This document shows, piece by piece, positions 10,826 through 33,548 of a stretch of 64,000 nucleotides of DNA. Below the pieces are notes generated by a model. It ran no database searches, was not told the origin of the DNA, and was given only the letters and a program-made list of their open reading frames with translations. The position numbers were made by a program, and so were the translations under genes. Numbering within the stretch: position 1 is the first letter of the stretch; each line of letters begins with the position of its first letter. Source of the DNA: Asterias rubens (lineage: Eukaryota > Echinodermata > Asteroidea > Forcipulatida > Asteriidae). The DNA lies in contig NC_047076.1 of NCBI RefSeq assembly GCF_902459465.1, positions 13,772,146 through 13,836,145 on the forward strand, given 5' to 3'.

Positions 10826-13440
10826 ATGCCGTCTAATATCGAAATCAAAGCCCATCTTAGAAGTCCAGAGTATGTAAGAAAGAAAGCTTTGGAGCTAAGT
10901 GGGAGTGACAAGGTGGAAATTCTGCATCAATGCGACACGTTCTTTCATTGTCCCAATGGTCGACTAAAACTCCGGGAATTTAAGGTACTTTTATCATCAC
11001 ACAAACAAAACATACCCAAACACAGTTTTGCACAACAAATTAACACTTGTTTATTTTGAAGGTGTGGGGTGTCGTGGCCGAGCGGTCTAGGGCGGCGGAT
11101 GTCAGTTCTGTAAGTTTCAAAATGTGGATTCAAATCCTGGTCCGGCGCGACACTTGTGTCCTTGAGCAAGGCACTCTATCATAATTGCTTCACTCCACCC
11201 AGGAGTACAAATGGGTAGCGGTGAGAGCTGGGGAGTAACCTGCAATGGACTGGCATTCTGTCCAGGGGGAATTGAAATAATCTCAGTCATTTAATGGCAA
11301 GTACACCAGATATAAACACCTGCCTGTGATCCATACAGGCTCGAACAGTCTGGCTCGAGACTTTACTTACTTTTGTTTTGAAGGTGTCAATTATTTGGAC
11401 ACAATGTCTTGACATTTGAATGTTGTTTTTGTTTTCTTCAGGAAGATCCTACAAAGTTATCTCAGCTGGTTTTCTACGACCGGCCGGATACTACCGGACC
11501 AAAACTTTCAAAATTTTCAAAGACAGAATCTCATCATCCAGACCAACTCAAGGTAAAACAAAGATTCCACCAATTATAATCTCTTCTTCTCCTCATGAAA
11601 CCGGATTGAACTTGAATTGTTATCTTTTGATAGCCGTTTTCCTCTGACACAAATCTTCTTCGAGATTCAAACTGAGAACGCAAACCTACCTTACATTCAC
11701 GAATGAACTGGAAACTCTTTTCTTTCCCTAGGATGGTCCACCGTCTGTTATTTTGTGTAATAATGTCTTCTCAGATAAGTGTAGGCAATATTTTCTGCAC
11801 CAGCAGTGTCATTGTGTGGCAGACATGGTGCATGGCAAGTGTTTGTTATTATTGTTGACTAAATGCTGCAGAGAAATAGAGTACGCAACTTAAATTAGTT
11901 CTTGGATATTTTTAGAGAACTTTAGAAAGCACTTTGTTTCTGTCCTACAGATTACGCTGACACAAGCATTGGGTGTTCAAGGCATTGTCAAGAAAACCAG
12001 AACACTGATAATGATTGGTCAGACCAGGGTACATATTGATGAAGTAGATGAACTGGGAAGCTTTATGGAACTTGAGGTTTGTGTTAACACTTTATACCAG
12101 CTCCCCCCCCCCCCCACAGCACTGCGTAATATAATCATTCAGTCGTCTACCCAGGAAGGAGAATATCACTGCACTAGTTGGACTACAACTAACCATAGAG
12201 CAAAGACCATGCTCTATGTCAGTCTCCTGACGATGACTCGAGCAAGACCAATTCAGAACTGACTCCGCGGCAGTACAGTTAATTACGATCCTATAAGCTA
12301 AAGTAGTAGTCCAGTCTATTTCCTATAATATCCGCCCTGGTAATAGTTAAAAAGCAAGACAGTTCTTTTCAGAACTGAGTAGTCTCCCGAACCTCCGATT
12401 ATCTACTCCGCGGCAGTAGAATAAAGCAAGACAGTTCTCTAAGAACAACTCTACCTGGCAAGTAGATACACACATGGTGTTACCGCAAACCAAATATACA
12501 ATGCTCTATCAACTAACCTACTTACTACATCCTTAAAATAACCCAAGGCATCCAAGGCAATAGACCGATCCATTAGGCTCTGCCCACGGCACATGTGTGA
12601 GCAAGAACGCGTGAGCCTCTCAAATGCAGTTATGCACAACTCTGCCGCGCACGCCAAGCATATGCGCACGCATCTCGGGTCTTAATTTGTCTGACTTTTG
12701 GTTGTGCTATGGGTTGTGATTAGTCAATACGCAATGGGGCTGAGCTTAATGGATCCCACAATGGGGTGAGGGGGGCTACCATGCCTCATAAAAAGCATCA
12801 AATGTAACAGTGGTAAGACTCAAAGACTTGTGATTACAAGGTTGCGGGTTAGAATTCTACCAAGCTAACTGCTGATTTCACATAGACTAAAATAAATATT
12901 GTCGCAGAGTTACTGAATCACAATTTCTTGACTTGTGCAATTCATAATCGTAGACGTTAAACCAATCTTTGTATGAGAGAGATTGGCTGTTGCCAGCTTG
13001 GTGTCAGTTTATATCCCCTTTTTGGAGCTTTGTGGAGTTCCTTCAACAGGAAAATCATCTTAACAAAGAAAGAAACAAACAATGGTTCCATGCTAGTTTG
13101 CTTGGTCGACCAAGTTGATCGAACCAGGGACTTCCTTTAGAAGTACACAGTATACATTTATGTCCCCTTTTTGGGGGAGTTTTCTGAGTCCATTGACGGG
13201 AAAATCATCTATAAACAAACAAAAGCTAATACTGATTTGTATGTTGATGTTTAGAATATCATTTGAGTAATACAACTCTTTTTTCATGTACAGGTTGTGA
13301 TGAAGCAAGACCAATCAATAGAAGAGGGAACCAAAATAGCAGACAATTTAATGGAAGAGCTCGGCATCCAGCCCAGTGATCTAATCTCAGGAGCTTACAT
13401 GGATCTCATACTGCAGCGGAATGTAGACGGAGATTCTTGA
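10826..13440 (+). CDS. CYTH-domain protein, CyaB/adenylate cyclase IV-like
   Basis: Coding exons: 10826-10984, 11442-11552, 11951-12076, 13294-13440; all introns are GT-AG and phase 0. The sum is 543 nt, 180 aa. The protein starts MPSNIEIKAHL, which carries the CYTH strand-1 signature (x-E-x-K), followed by HQCDTFF, GRLKLREF, a YDRPDTTGPK loop, ALGVQGIVKKTR, TRVHIDEVDELGSFMELE, and a final helix-rich segment ending in LILQRN. These alternating acidic and basic strands form the triphosphate tunnel in known CYTH enzymes. The order and spacing look closer to the CyaB-like branch than to thiamine triphosphatase. Likely cytosolic, since no signal or membrane segment is seen. The true substrate (triphosphorylated compound or polyphosphate) cannot be told. 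The start is the first ATG of its exon and sits at the N-terminal position usual for the family. Confidence 0.88.
11062..11360 (+). mobile_element. SINE family A, in CYTH intron 1
   Basis: The head GGTGTCGTGGCCGAGCGGTC is leucine-tRNA-like, and the body contains ttgagcaaggcactctatca. The 3' half diverges from other copies. It lies in the sense orientation inside the first coding intron. Confidence 0.7.
12102..12480. repeat. Interspersed repeat with ctcctgacgatgact / ggtgttaccgcaaacc motifs, plus poly-C run
   Basis: A run of about 13 C lies at 12103-12116. The following segment contains gtctcctgacgatgactcga, two ccgcggcagta copies and acatggtgttaccgcaaacc. The same end motifs recur at about 29480-29600, 38965-39095 and, inverted, 41795-41945. 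The element lies in CYTH intron 3. It resembles the ends of retroelements but no coding part is present. Confidence 0.45.
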
Positions 13441-13594
13441 CTCAAAGTGACTTTCAAAACGACAGAAATTCATTCTTAAAGGAATGTTACAGAATTGGTA
13501 AGAAAAACACTTGTCTAAGATCACAGATTTACATTAAACTTACACGGTGAGCAGAAAAGATCCCTTGAAATATTTCTGACTGGCACCCCTGAAC

Positions 13595-13735
13595 AAAGAT
13601 ATTGATATAATAGGGACACTGCCAACATAGGACTGGATAGCTCAGTTGGTAGAGCTCCGGCACGTTAATCCAGAGGCCGTTGGTTTGAATCTCACTCTAG
13701 TCAATAAATTCTTGGTTAAAACCCCAAAATAATTT
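13595..13735 (+). mobile_element. tRNA-derived SINE, family B (tRNA-Asn-like head)
   Basis: The head gatagctcagttggtagagc holds a good A box, and cgttaatccagaggccgttgg is asparagine-tRNA-like around the GTT anticodon. The B box is degraded (ggtttgaatc). The lead-in 'gggaca/gagac-cgccaacatagg' is shared with copies near 38690, 44035 and 54783. It falls in the 3' UTR region of the CYTH gene and supplies one AATAAA (13703-13708). Confidence 0.65.
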
Positions 13736-13982
13736 GAAATATTTCTGTCTGAAATGTCATACAAATAAATCGGTGAATGTTTTTTTAATCTCTGTCATGC
13801 AAAAGGTGTAATCGGTTTTTCACTATTTTCTTGTGACCGAGATGGCCGATCAATCTCAAAACCAACTCTGTAATGTTCCTTTAATCATCCATTTTATCTT
13901 CTACAAATGTAGTTACAGGTTAGTCTGTGTAAATTTCCCCCCCCCCCCCAACCCCAAATATATACTACTTAATTATAAACAT

Positions 13983-14721
13983 GGGTGCGTTCGTTTAGCT
14001 TCCCTGGGTCATCCCTGGTCTGCCCCGGTGCGTTCGAATAACTTTTGACTTCATTCCAGGGGCTCACCAAGGTCAGCCCCCAGTACCGGTGTGGCGGTTT
14101 CAACTTTCCGCTGTGTTCAGTTTTCCGAATGACCAAATACGGTAACATTACGTCATGCGATGCCTGCGCACATCAAGCGAAAGTGGTCAATTTGTAGTGC
14201 CGTATTGAGTCATCCGTTACCCTCCGGTAGCTGTCATGGCGGCGTCCACGAGTCGAGTACAACTAGCGACAAATCGTATGAGTTGTCTTTTTATGCAAGC
14301 AGAGTGTGACCTGCCTAAAGTTGTACCCATGAATACATGTACAGATGGGGCAAGAGATTATGTGACTACACAGAAAAGAATCTTAATATAAACAATTTGG
14401 GGTCACTGCTGCGAGAACTACAGTACTCACTCGCCAGGGTACTCGCGGCGGTCTGACAGGTCACCCGGAAAACTGAACACGCCGGAAAGCTAAAACCGTT
14501 CGAACAACGTGCTAATACGTCCGACTACGTCATCCAGAAAACTGAACACGGTGGAAGACTGAAACCGCCACACCGGCTTGTGGAGTGGGTCACTTGGGGG
14601 CTGGCCCCAGGTAAACGACATCACTACGAGAGCGGTGAGTGGTCGTTCGTTTAGCTCTTGTCAGGGGCTCACCAGAGTGAGCACCGCGAGGTAAACCCAG
14701 GAAAGCTAAACGAACGCACCC
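13983..14721. mobile_element. MITE with GGGTGCGTTCG ends, split by a second MITE
   Basis: The left end GGGTGCGTTCGTTTAGCTTC pairs with the right end gaaagctaaacgaacgcaccc. The interior is interrupted at 14086-14576 by a CCGGTGTGGC-type MITE. A second, uninterrupted copy with the same ends is at 37423-37670. No transposase is encoded. Confidence 0.65.
14086..14576. mobile_element. MITE with CCGGTGTGGC ends, nested
   Basis: It is about 90% alike by eye to the copy at 8171-8667, with the same terminal inverted repeats CCGGTGTGGCGGTTTC and GAAACCGCCACACCGG. It sits inside the GGGTGCGTTCG-type MITE, so it is the later insertion. Confidence 0.7.
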
Positions 14722-14814
14722 TTTATATGTATCTGTATGAAATCTTTAGAGTTTTCTTTAGATGTTGTTCCACCACCCGAAAAACCCCAATGAACATTTG
14801 ATTTCTTGTTTTAA

Positions 14815-15191
14815 AGACACTGGACACTATTGGTAATTGTCAAAGGCTAGTCTTCTCACTTGGTGTATCTCAACATATGCATAAAATAACAAACCTGTGA
14901 AAATTTGAGCTCAATCGGTCGAGTTTGCGAGATAATAATGAAAGAAAAAACACCCGTCACACGAAGTTGTGTGCTTTCTGATGCTTGATTTCGAGACCTC
15001 AAATTCTAAACTGGAGGTCTCGAAATCAAATTAGTGAAAAATTACTTCTTTCTCGAAAACTACGTCACTTCAGAGGGAGTCATTTCTCACAATGTTTTAT
15101 ACCATCAACAACCCCTCCCCATTACTCGTAGTCAAGAAATGGTTTAATGATGATAACTATTTTGAGTAATTACCAATAGTGTCCACTGCCT
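14815..15191. mobile_element. MITE, TTAA family, complete copy (377 bp)
   Basis: It starts AGACACTGGACACTATTGG after TTAA (14811-14814) and ends GTGTCCACTGCCT before TTAA (15192-15195). The central hairpin (tttcgagacctca / ggaggtctcgaaa) lies at about 14989-15029. It lies between the CYTH and eEF1B genes, which are convergent. Confidence 0.85.
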
Positions 15192-15335
15192 TTAAATGCA
15201 ATTAATAGATAAGAAGTGAAACCATTTTTAAAATGTTCTTGCCAACTTCACTCTTCAAGATCAAAGAAAACCTGACCATGCAATGGAAACAAATGCTGCA
15301 AAAAAGATCCAAAATAATTAAAAAAATATTATTTT

Positions 15336-15599
15336 AATTAGACCAAGTGTTTAGTTTGGCCTATTTATAATTAGACCAAGTGTTTAGTTTGGCCTATTTA
15401 TAATTAGACCAAGTGTTTAGTTTGGCCTATTTATAATTAGACCAAGTGTTTAGTTTGGCCTATTTATAATTAGACCAAGTGTTTAGTTTGGCCTATTTAT
15501 AATTAGACCAAGTGTTTAGTTTGGCCTATTTATAATTAGACCAAGTGTTTAGTTTGGCCTATTTATAATTAGACCAAGTGTTTAGTTTGGCCTATTTAT
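15336..15599. repeat. 33-bp minisatellite, eight perfect units
   Basis: The unit begins aattagaccaagtgtttagt and ends ttggcctatttat. Units start at 15336, 15369, 15402, 15435, 15468, 15501, 15534 and 15567 with no visible difference between them, so it is young or homogenised. It lies just beyond the likely 3' end of eEF1B. Confidence 0.95.
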
Positions 15600-15686
15600 T
15601 GTGTAAGTTTGCTACTTTTTTTTATGCCCATATTGATTATACAAAAATAAATATACACACCACACGTGAATCAATGTCAAATTTAC

Positions 15687-15692
15687 TTTATT
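15687..15692 (-). terminator. Candidate polyadenylation signal of eEF1B
   Basis: AATAAA on the minus strand, about 760 bases after the eEF1B stop codon. Other weaker candidates exist in the interval 15690-16390, so the actual site is uncertain. Confidence 0.35.
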
Positions 15693-16389
15693 ATCAAATA
15701 ATAGTTATAAGCCATGACATACATGCTACTCAAAAGTTGAGGTATTTTACCCTGAATTTTTAATTACATGTAAATTAATATCTGTATTTCATTTTGAAGC
15801 ACTGGATAGAAACATGCTATAGAGTGAACCATTGCCATGCTTCCAATGTACACCAGCTCATATTAAGGGTAACTGATACAAATTTATTAAATTTGTAATA
15901 CATAAAAGCTGGTCTTTTGCATCAATGATTTAGTGTGGTTTAAGGAAGACCTTCCACTTAGGAGGTTAACTTTGTGAAAATCAATGCCCAAGCAATCCAA
16001 GCCAGATGATCAAAAACTCAGTGCATGCATGTCTTCATTTAAAATGGATCTGTTTTATAACCAAGTCATGTAAATGTATGTAATGGCTGACAAAAATGAA
16101 CACTATCGTTAGAGCCATGTTACATCAGGCAGTTTCCAGGCATGCAGTTTCAGGCAGTCTCCAAGAAGAAAAGCAAATCACGTTTCAACGTTCATCATCT
16201 TGTGGTTTGTAAGACAATGTTGAGAAAATGACTCATGTGCTACCAAAGTGGTCCTAGAATGCACTGCAGTTGGTTGCCTCTAAGTTGCCTCATGTGACAA
16301 GGCCCTCAGATTTTCCTAGAATTGTCAAGTTTTATAATCAGTGTTGTAGCGTTGTCCAGTGTCTATTTCCGTGGTTTTAGCCCGTATAC

Positions 16390-16499
16390 AAGGTTCTAAA
16401 CCTTATTGAAGGCAACAATGTCCATAGATTGAACCATATCCTCCAAGGTTTTAAACCTTATTGAAGGCAACAATGTCCATAGATTGAACCATATCCTCA
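16390..16499 (-). repeat. 55-bp tandem duplication of the eEF1B C-terminal coding end
   Basis: Units 16390-16444 and 16445-16499 are nearly identical. The upstream copy (minus strand) encodes the last residues and the TAA stop; the downstream copy lies in the 3' UTR and carries TAG at the same position. The duplication therefore leaves the protein unchanged. Confidence 0.85.
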
Positions 16500-19400
16500 A
16501 AGGATGTGATCTTCTCTTCCAGGTCATCTGTACCGACCTGTAAACAAAGAACAAACAAACTAAGCAAGTTGTTCTTAATCAAGTGGATACAAACCTATTG
16601 ATTGTTCATGTAATGAGATTGTGTCGTGGCCGTGCGGATAAAAATACCGAACTGTTTTTTTCTGATCTGCATATTGCGCCACAGCTCCTTGTAAGAGCAC
16701 CAAATTCAAACTCTGGTGTTTCTGATCAGTAGAGTGTGGGTTCGAATCCCCCAGCTGTGACACTTGTGTCCTTAAGCAATACACTTAACCATTGCTTCGT
16801 CCTTCAGGTAGACTTACAGCTGTTGGTCCCATGGTTGTGTTACGTATACAAAAGAACCCAATGCAATGGCTGTGGCTGCTGAATGCGCCATAGCACCTTG
16901 TAAACCCTTATAAGGTGCAGCATAGTTGGGTCTCAGAATCCATAACTTAAAAACCCTATCATTCTGTATAAATGTGTAAACTAAGCGCCTTGAGTGTGCT
17001 GTAAGACTTTGATATTGTTATTATTATTACATGGTGCTATGTGAAGGAATAGGTCTCATAAATGTAGCTCCACAAACCTTGCAGGAAATAATACTGAATG
17101 CTTTGATACACCCCTAGGGGTGTGGTTAAGCGCGGTATAAGAAACTAGTTCAATTATTATTACGTACCTTGTCATCTTCAACTACGCAGCTGATCTGAAG
17201 CTTCTTGATTCCGTATCCAACGGGGATTAGTTTAGCTGTTGGCAGAAAACAAATAATTTACAAGAAATATGAATAGTACAATAGCTTGGACAGTGTTAAT
17301 AAATAAGAACACAACTGTAGTTAATTTGCTAGTAAGGTTGAATCTAAGATCTCTTTTAATTGATTTCCAGTCATTCCACTTACATGCGTTCCATCGGAGC
17401 CCATCCATAGTGATGCCACGAACCAATTTCTCTACTTCGGCCATGTCGGTCTCATCGTCCCATGGTTTCACATCAAGAATTATGGTGGACTTTGCAATAA
17501 CAACTTTCTCTGGAAAAAAAAAGAAGGAAAATAACATTAAGTAGGCATATTTGCTCTAGCAAATTGCTCTAGCAATGCAAAGGTTATGGGTTCAATTCCC
17601 ACCAGGGTGATTTGCCTGTGGATTTCAAACTATATTCCCTGACTGTTGTAGCTTTTATCATAATAACTTATTTTTTAGATGTCAAGTCTATTCTCCAGTA
17701 TGTTTTTTTTATGTACTTGTAAAAATTAAGCTTGGGCAATATCAATTTATTTTATTCACGATATATCGCCGACAATATATCGCGATATTCGATATAATCG
17801 CGATTAATGAAATTTGACATCATCAGTCTTACAACTCCAAGTGAAAGTTGTAGAAGAGACAGTCCTAGCATAAGAGAGGTGTTCTAATGACCTATTCTTC
17901 TGGTTGTACTCCAAACCTATGGGGTGCAAGATGTCTCAGCTAGCAAATACATCGCGATATTTAATCGATATATCGATATATCGCGATTCGATATTTCGAT
18001 TAAAACCAAATCCATCCGATATCAAAATCATGTCCAAATTAATATCGCGATATTCCATAATATTGTGATATCGTCCAAGCTTAGTAAAAATTCTTATGTT
18101 TAATTGTGGCTGCTGGGCACCTCTAAATAGCAGTGTTTTGCTGAGAGGTCTCCCCAGAGTGAATCAGAAATAAATAAACAAACAAATAAATAACAACCTG
18201 AGGAAATGAAGTGGTAAATTGCAGAAAGACCACCAAAACTATTATGACAATTTTAATGCTACCTTTCTAACTAAATTCAAATGATGTTTGGATGTTTTGC
18301 TGATATGCTTTGAACGCTTCTTACCAACTCAAGTGCTGAAAGACCACACAAACTGTTCTGACAATATTTATACCAAATTAGTAATTCTGAACAAAAATTC
18401 CACTGATATTTGAATGTTTCGCAGAATGTATTTATGTTTCTTACTCTTCTTGGATGCTGCTGCTGCTGCCGCCTTCTTCTGCTCTTGCATTGCCTTCAAG
18501 TCGGCTTCATCGTCGTCATCATCACCAAACAGATCAACGTCACTATCATCATCGTCGTCATCATCTGCTGCTGCTGCTGCTGCTGGCTTGGCAGCTACAG
18601 CGGGCCCGTACTCAGTCACAGGTTTCTTTACTCCAGGTAAACTAAAAACAAGAAAACAACAAAATTAACACAAATCTTTCTGCATGGCACCCACAGTTAT
18701 TGCTGTGGAATTGTGTGGTGCCCTGTGCTTTTGCTGTGGTGGCCTTTGCAAAGTTAAAATATAAATTAACATTTTCCTCACATAAAGAAAGTGCCCCTGA
18801 GGCCTTTGTTAACCACTATACCAGTGGAAAATTGTTGTGCCCCTCTTTTAGAGCGAAAACTAAAGGCCTGTTTCCGAATGACTCAAATCTTACAAGACTG
18901 CAGTGACTCTTAAAATTACTTATACGATTCAAAATTCTTGACTGGGTAGTTCTAATTTGCTTCTCACCTCTTGAATTGGGAGTTGTATGACTTGACCTGG
19001 TTGTACCATCTGAGAGCGTTGCAGAGGTCAGCACTGGGGGCGCCAGACATGGCCTGAAATACAACCACATCGGCTTGCGATACAGTGTACCTGAATATTT
19101 GTTGAGAAAACATTAATAAATATGTACATTGACAAATAGGCAGGTTTTAATCAATGTGGAGGAAAGAAAATAGCCTTCACACACTGTGACTGAATATACT
19201 GAATATGCATTTAAAATTAAACCTCATCCACAGAGTCCCACAGCACAGACACACCACTGAAAAATAAATAATAATTAGTTTTCATTCTATTTCATTATTA
19301 TAATAAAAAATATAAAAAAATATAATAACTAAGCAAACCCGATTCACTTTTGGCCAGCAATAGCTCCTCCATGGTTATCCCATTCATGGTTATATTTTGT

Positions 19401-19692
19401 TATGCAACACGTTATAAAATAAAAGACAGACACTAGATAGAGAGTCGGAGACAAACAGTTATATTTAAATTCCATTATGCAGTGTACACATTGTAATGCT
19501 AATATATACATGTACATACACACGTGTGTGTGGGCACAGTGCTTTACTTCAGAAAACTTGATAAAAATGAGAATTACAATCCCCTAAAATAACATTTTAA
19601 AGGTGAATTTACCCTTCAATAAAACTACGGTCAGCAAGGTAGGCATTCAGGGCACTCAGGCCTGCTGGCTTTTTCAAATCGCCGAATCCCAT
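16451..19692 (-). CDS. EEF1B2: Translation elongation factor eEF1B (beta/alpha-type GEF subunit)
   Basis: Coding exons on the minus strand: 19613-19692, 18968-19090, 18445-18641, 17384-17509, 17168-17235, 16451-16537; 681 nt, 226 aa (human 225). It catalyses GDP/GTP exchange on eEF1A in the cytosol. The N-terminal GST-C-like segment runs [19 protein letters not shown] to about residue 70; an Ala/Asp-rich linker with seven Asp, SDVDLFG and five more Asp spans about 88-113; the exchange domain contains [32 protein letters not shown] and ends AFNKV. There is no leucine zipper, which argues against eEF1D. The Ser that follows DLFG in the vertebrate acidic region is Asp here (position 108). The gene is head to head with NDUFS1 and its promoter side has a pyrimidine-rich TOP-like start. 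Confidence 0.95.
16617..17163 (+). mobile_element. SINE family A in eEF1B intron 5 (antisense to the gene)
   Basis: It has a head like gtgtcgtggccgtgcggata, a B box GGTTCGAATCC at about 16739, the ttaagcaatacacttaacca motif and ATT-rich tails near 17019 and 17150. The inner part looks partly duplicated, with the head motif appearing imperfectly twice. It is transcribed backwards with respect to eEF1B. Confidence 0.65.
17562..17650 (+). mobile_element. SINE family C fragment
   Basis: The segment gcaatgcaaaggttatgggt followed by caattcccaccagggtgatttgcctgtgga matches the 3' half of the family C tRNA-like head. The 5' half is missing. It lies in eEF1B intron 3. Confidence 0.45.
17727..18083. 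mobile_element. hAT-like MITE with 8-bp target duplication, in eEF1B intron 3
   Basis: The ends are TAAGCTTGGGCAATATC and gatatcgtccaagctta as an inverted pair, with GTAAAAAT directly repeated on both sides (17719-17726 and 18084-18091). An 8-bp duplication is characteristic of hAT transposons. The interior is unusually rich in overlapping TCGATATATCG and cgcgatat palindromes. Confidence 0.75.
18690..18870. repeat. Interspersed repeat, 'gcaccacagcaa' family
   Basis: The motifs gcacccacagttattgctgt, ggtgccctgtgcttttgctg and ctttgcaaagtt recur, in either orientation, at about 23115-23275, 28060-28150, 53625-53765, 55340-55440 and 60300-60420. The copies are short and diverged. No coding capacity and no class is evident. 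This copy is in eEF1B intron 2. Confidence 0.5.
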
Positions 19693-19967
19693 TTTCAGAA
19701 AATGTCAAAAGAGTCACAGAGAATGAAAACTGCCGACTGGTTTTTATGCTGACCAAGATCGAAAAAGGAAGGACCTAAAAATAAAATCGGCCACGCGTAA
19801 ATCGGTTAGGGCGCCCCCATTCGGTCATTTTCGTCTATGCGATGATTTTGCTTGGTACCCGTGTTTCACATGATTTGATGTAAGTTTACCAGCTAGATTG
19901 AACACCGGTTTTTATCGAAGCGAAGTTATGTATTCAGCGTGAAAGCATCCCATTTTTTGTCGTCTAG
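19693..19967. promoter_or_regulatory. Divergent promoter region of eEF1B (-) and NDUFS1 (+)
   Basis: On the minus strand, CCTTCCTTTTTCG starts at 19772, 80 bases before the eEF1B ATG, with an AT-rich attttatttttag just upstream; this fits a TOP-type start, and eEF1B is a TOP mRNA in vertebrates. On the plus strand a donor (TAG then GTAAGC) at 19967/19968 would end a non-coding first exon of NDUFS1, spliced to the acceptor at 20698-20699. Start sites are inferred, not seen. Confidence 0.5.
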
Positions 19968-20714
19968 GTAAGCATTTTATGCATGATTGTGTAATATTTT
20001 GATGAGTGAAATATATTCTTAAAAGAAGGAAGAATAATACTTTGTAATTACGCTTCACGTTTAGTTTGTAAGAAGGGATTCTCTACTACTTTCTGTAAAA
20101 AACAAAAATCAAAAAGTTATTCAAAAATAAGTACAAACTCGTCCTAAATTTTATTGAGCCTTGATGATTCGACCTTCAATGAGTCGAGTTGTTCAAAACA
20201 AATGAAGGACACCAACCATGCCAACACGACCAACTTTCATTTGCAAAGTAAAGAAACTTTGTTCTCGAGATTAGCAGGCCTAAATAATAATATAACATTA
20301 ACATTAATCAAAGATTTCGAGGGAAATGGGAAAGTTCACACTCACTAACAGTACACTGCATCAAGTACGATAGCTACAGAGCATGTAGTCCAGAGTTCAA
20401 ACAATTTTAATATAATAACAACAGTGTTAACACACTTACTGCACAGGGCAGATTGATTTCAATTATTATGGCACATATTTAAACATGAGCAGGCCTTTTT
20501 CACTTTTGAGCTTGATTTGATCAAAATTAGGAATAGGCCTTTTTTGCAGAATACCCAGCAACTCAAGACCTTAGATGCAGAATTAATTTGAGGAGTGACT
20601 TAGTTAAACAAATGTCTTAACCCTATTATTTTGTGTTGGTTAGCTTACTCAAACTAAAGGTTGACTTATCATCAATATTTTTTGTTCAGTTTTGCACAGA
20701 CCTCAGTAGTCGCC

Positions 20715-33433
<12,719 letters not shown>

Positions 33434-33548
33434 AAACCAAGGCAAGTAATTAAGCACTAAAGAAGTTGACAGGAATAACAAGTTTCCTGTATGAGTGTTA
33501 TATATGATATGAAGTAAAAAGGTTTTAATCGATGGCCATAATATAAGG

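Noticed and set aside
13625-13705. Possible tRNA-Asn gene
   Set aside because: The T loop is mutated, the acceptor stem is weak, and the same lead-in and tail recur at four other places, so it is a SINE head.
18410-18668. Plus-strand frames over the eEF1B acidic exon
   Set aside because: They are antisense shadows of GCA and GAT codon runs in eEF1B exon 3.
19220-19256. Possible extra eEF1B exon (minus strand TTTTTCAG and GTTTAA)
   Set aside because: A frame-compatible 37-base piece exists, but its translation does not match any part of eEF1B and the known exons join correctly without it.
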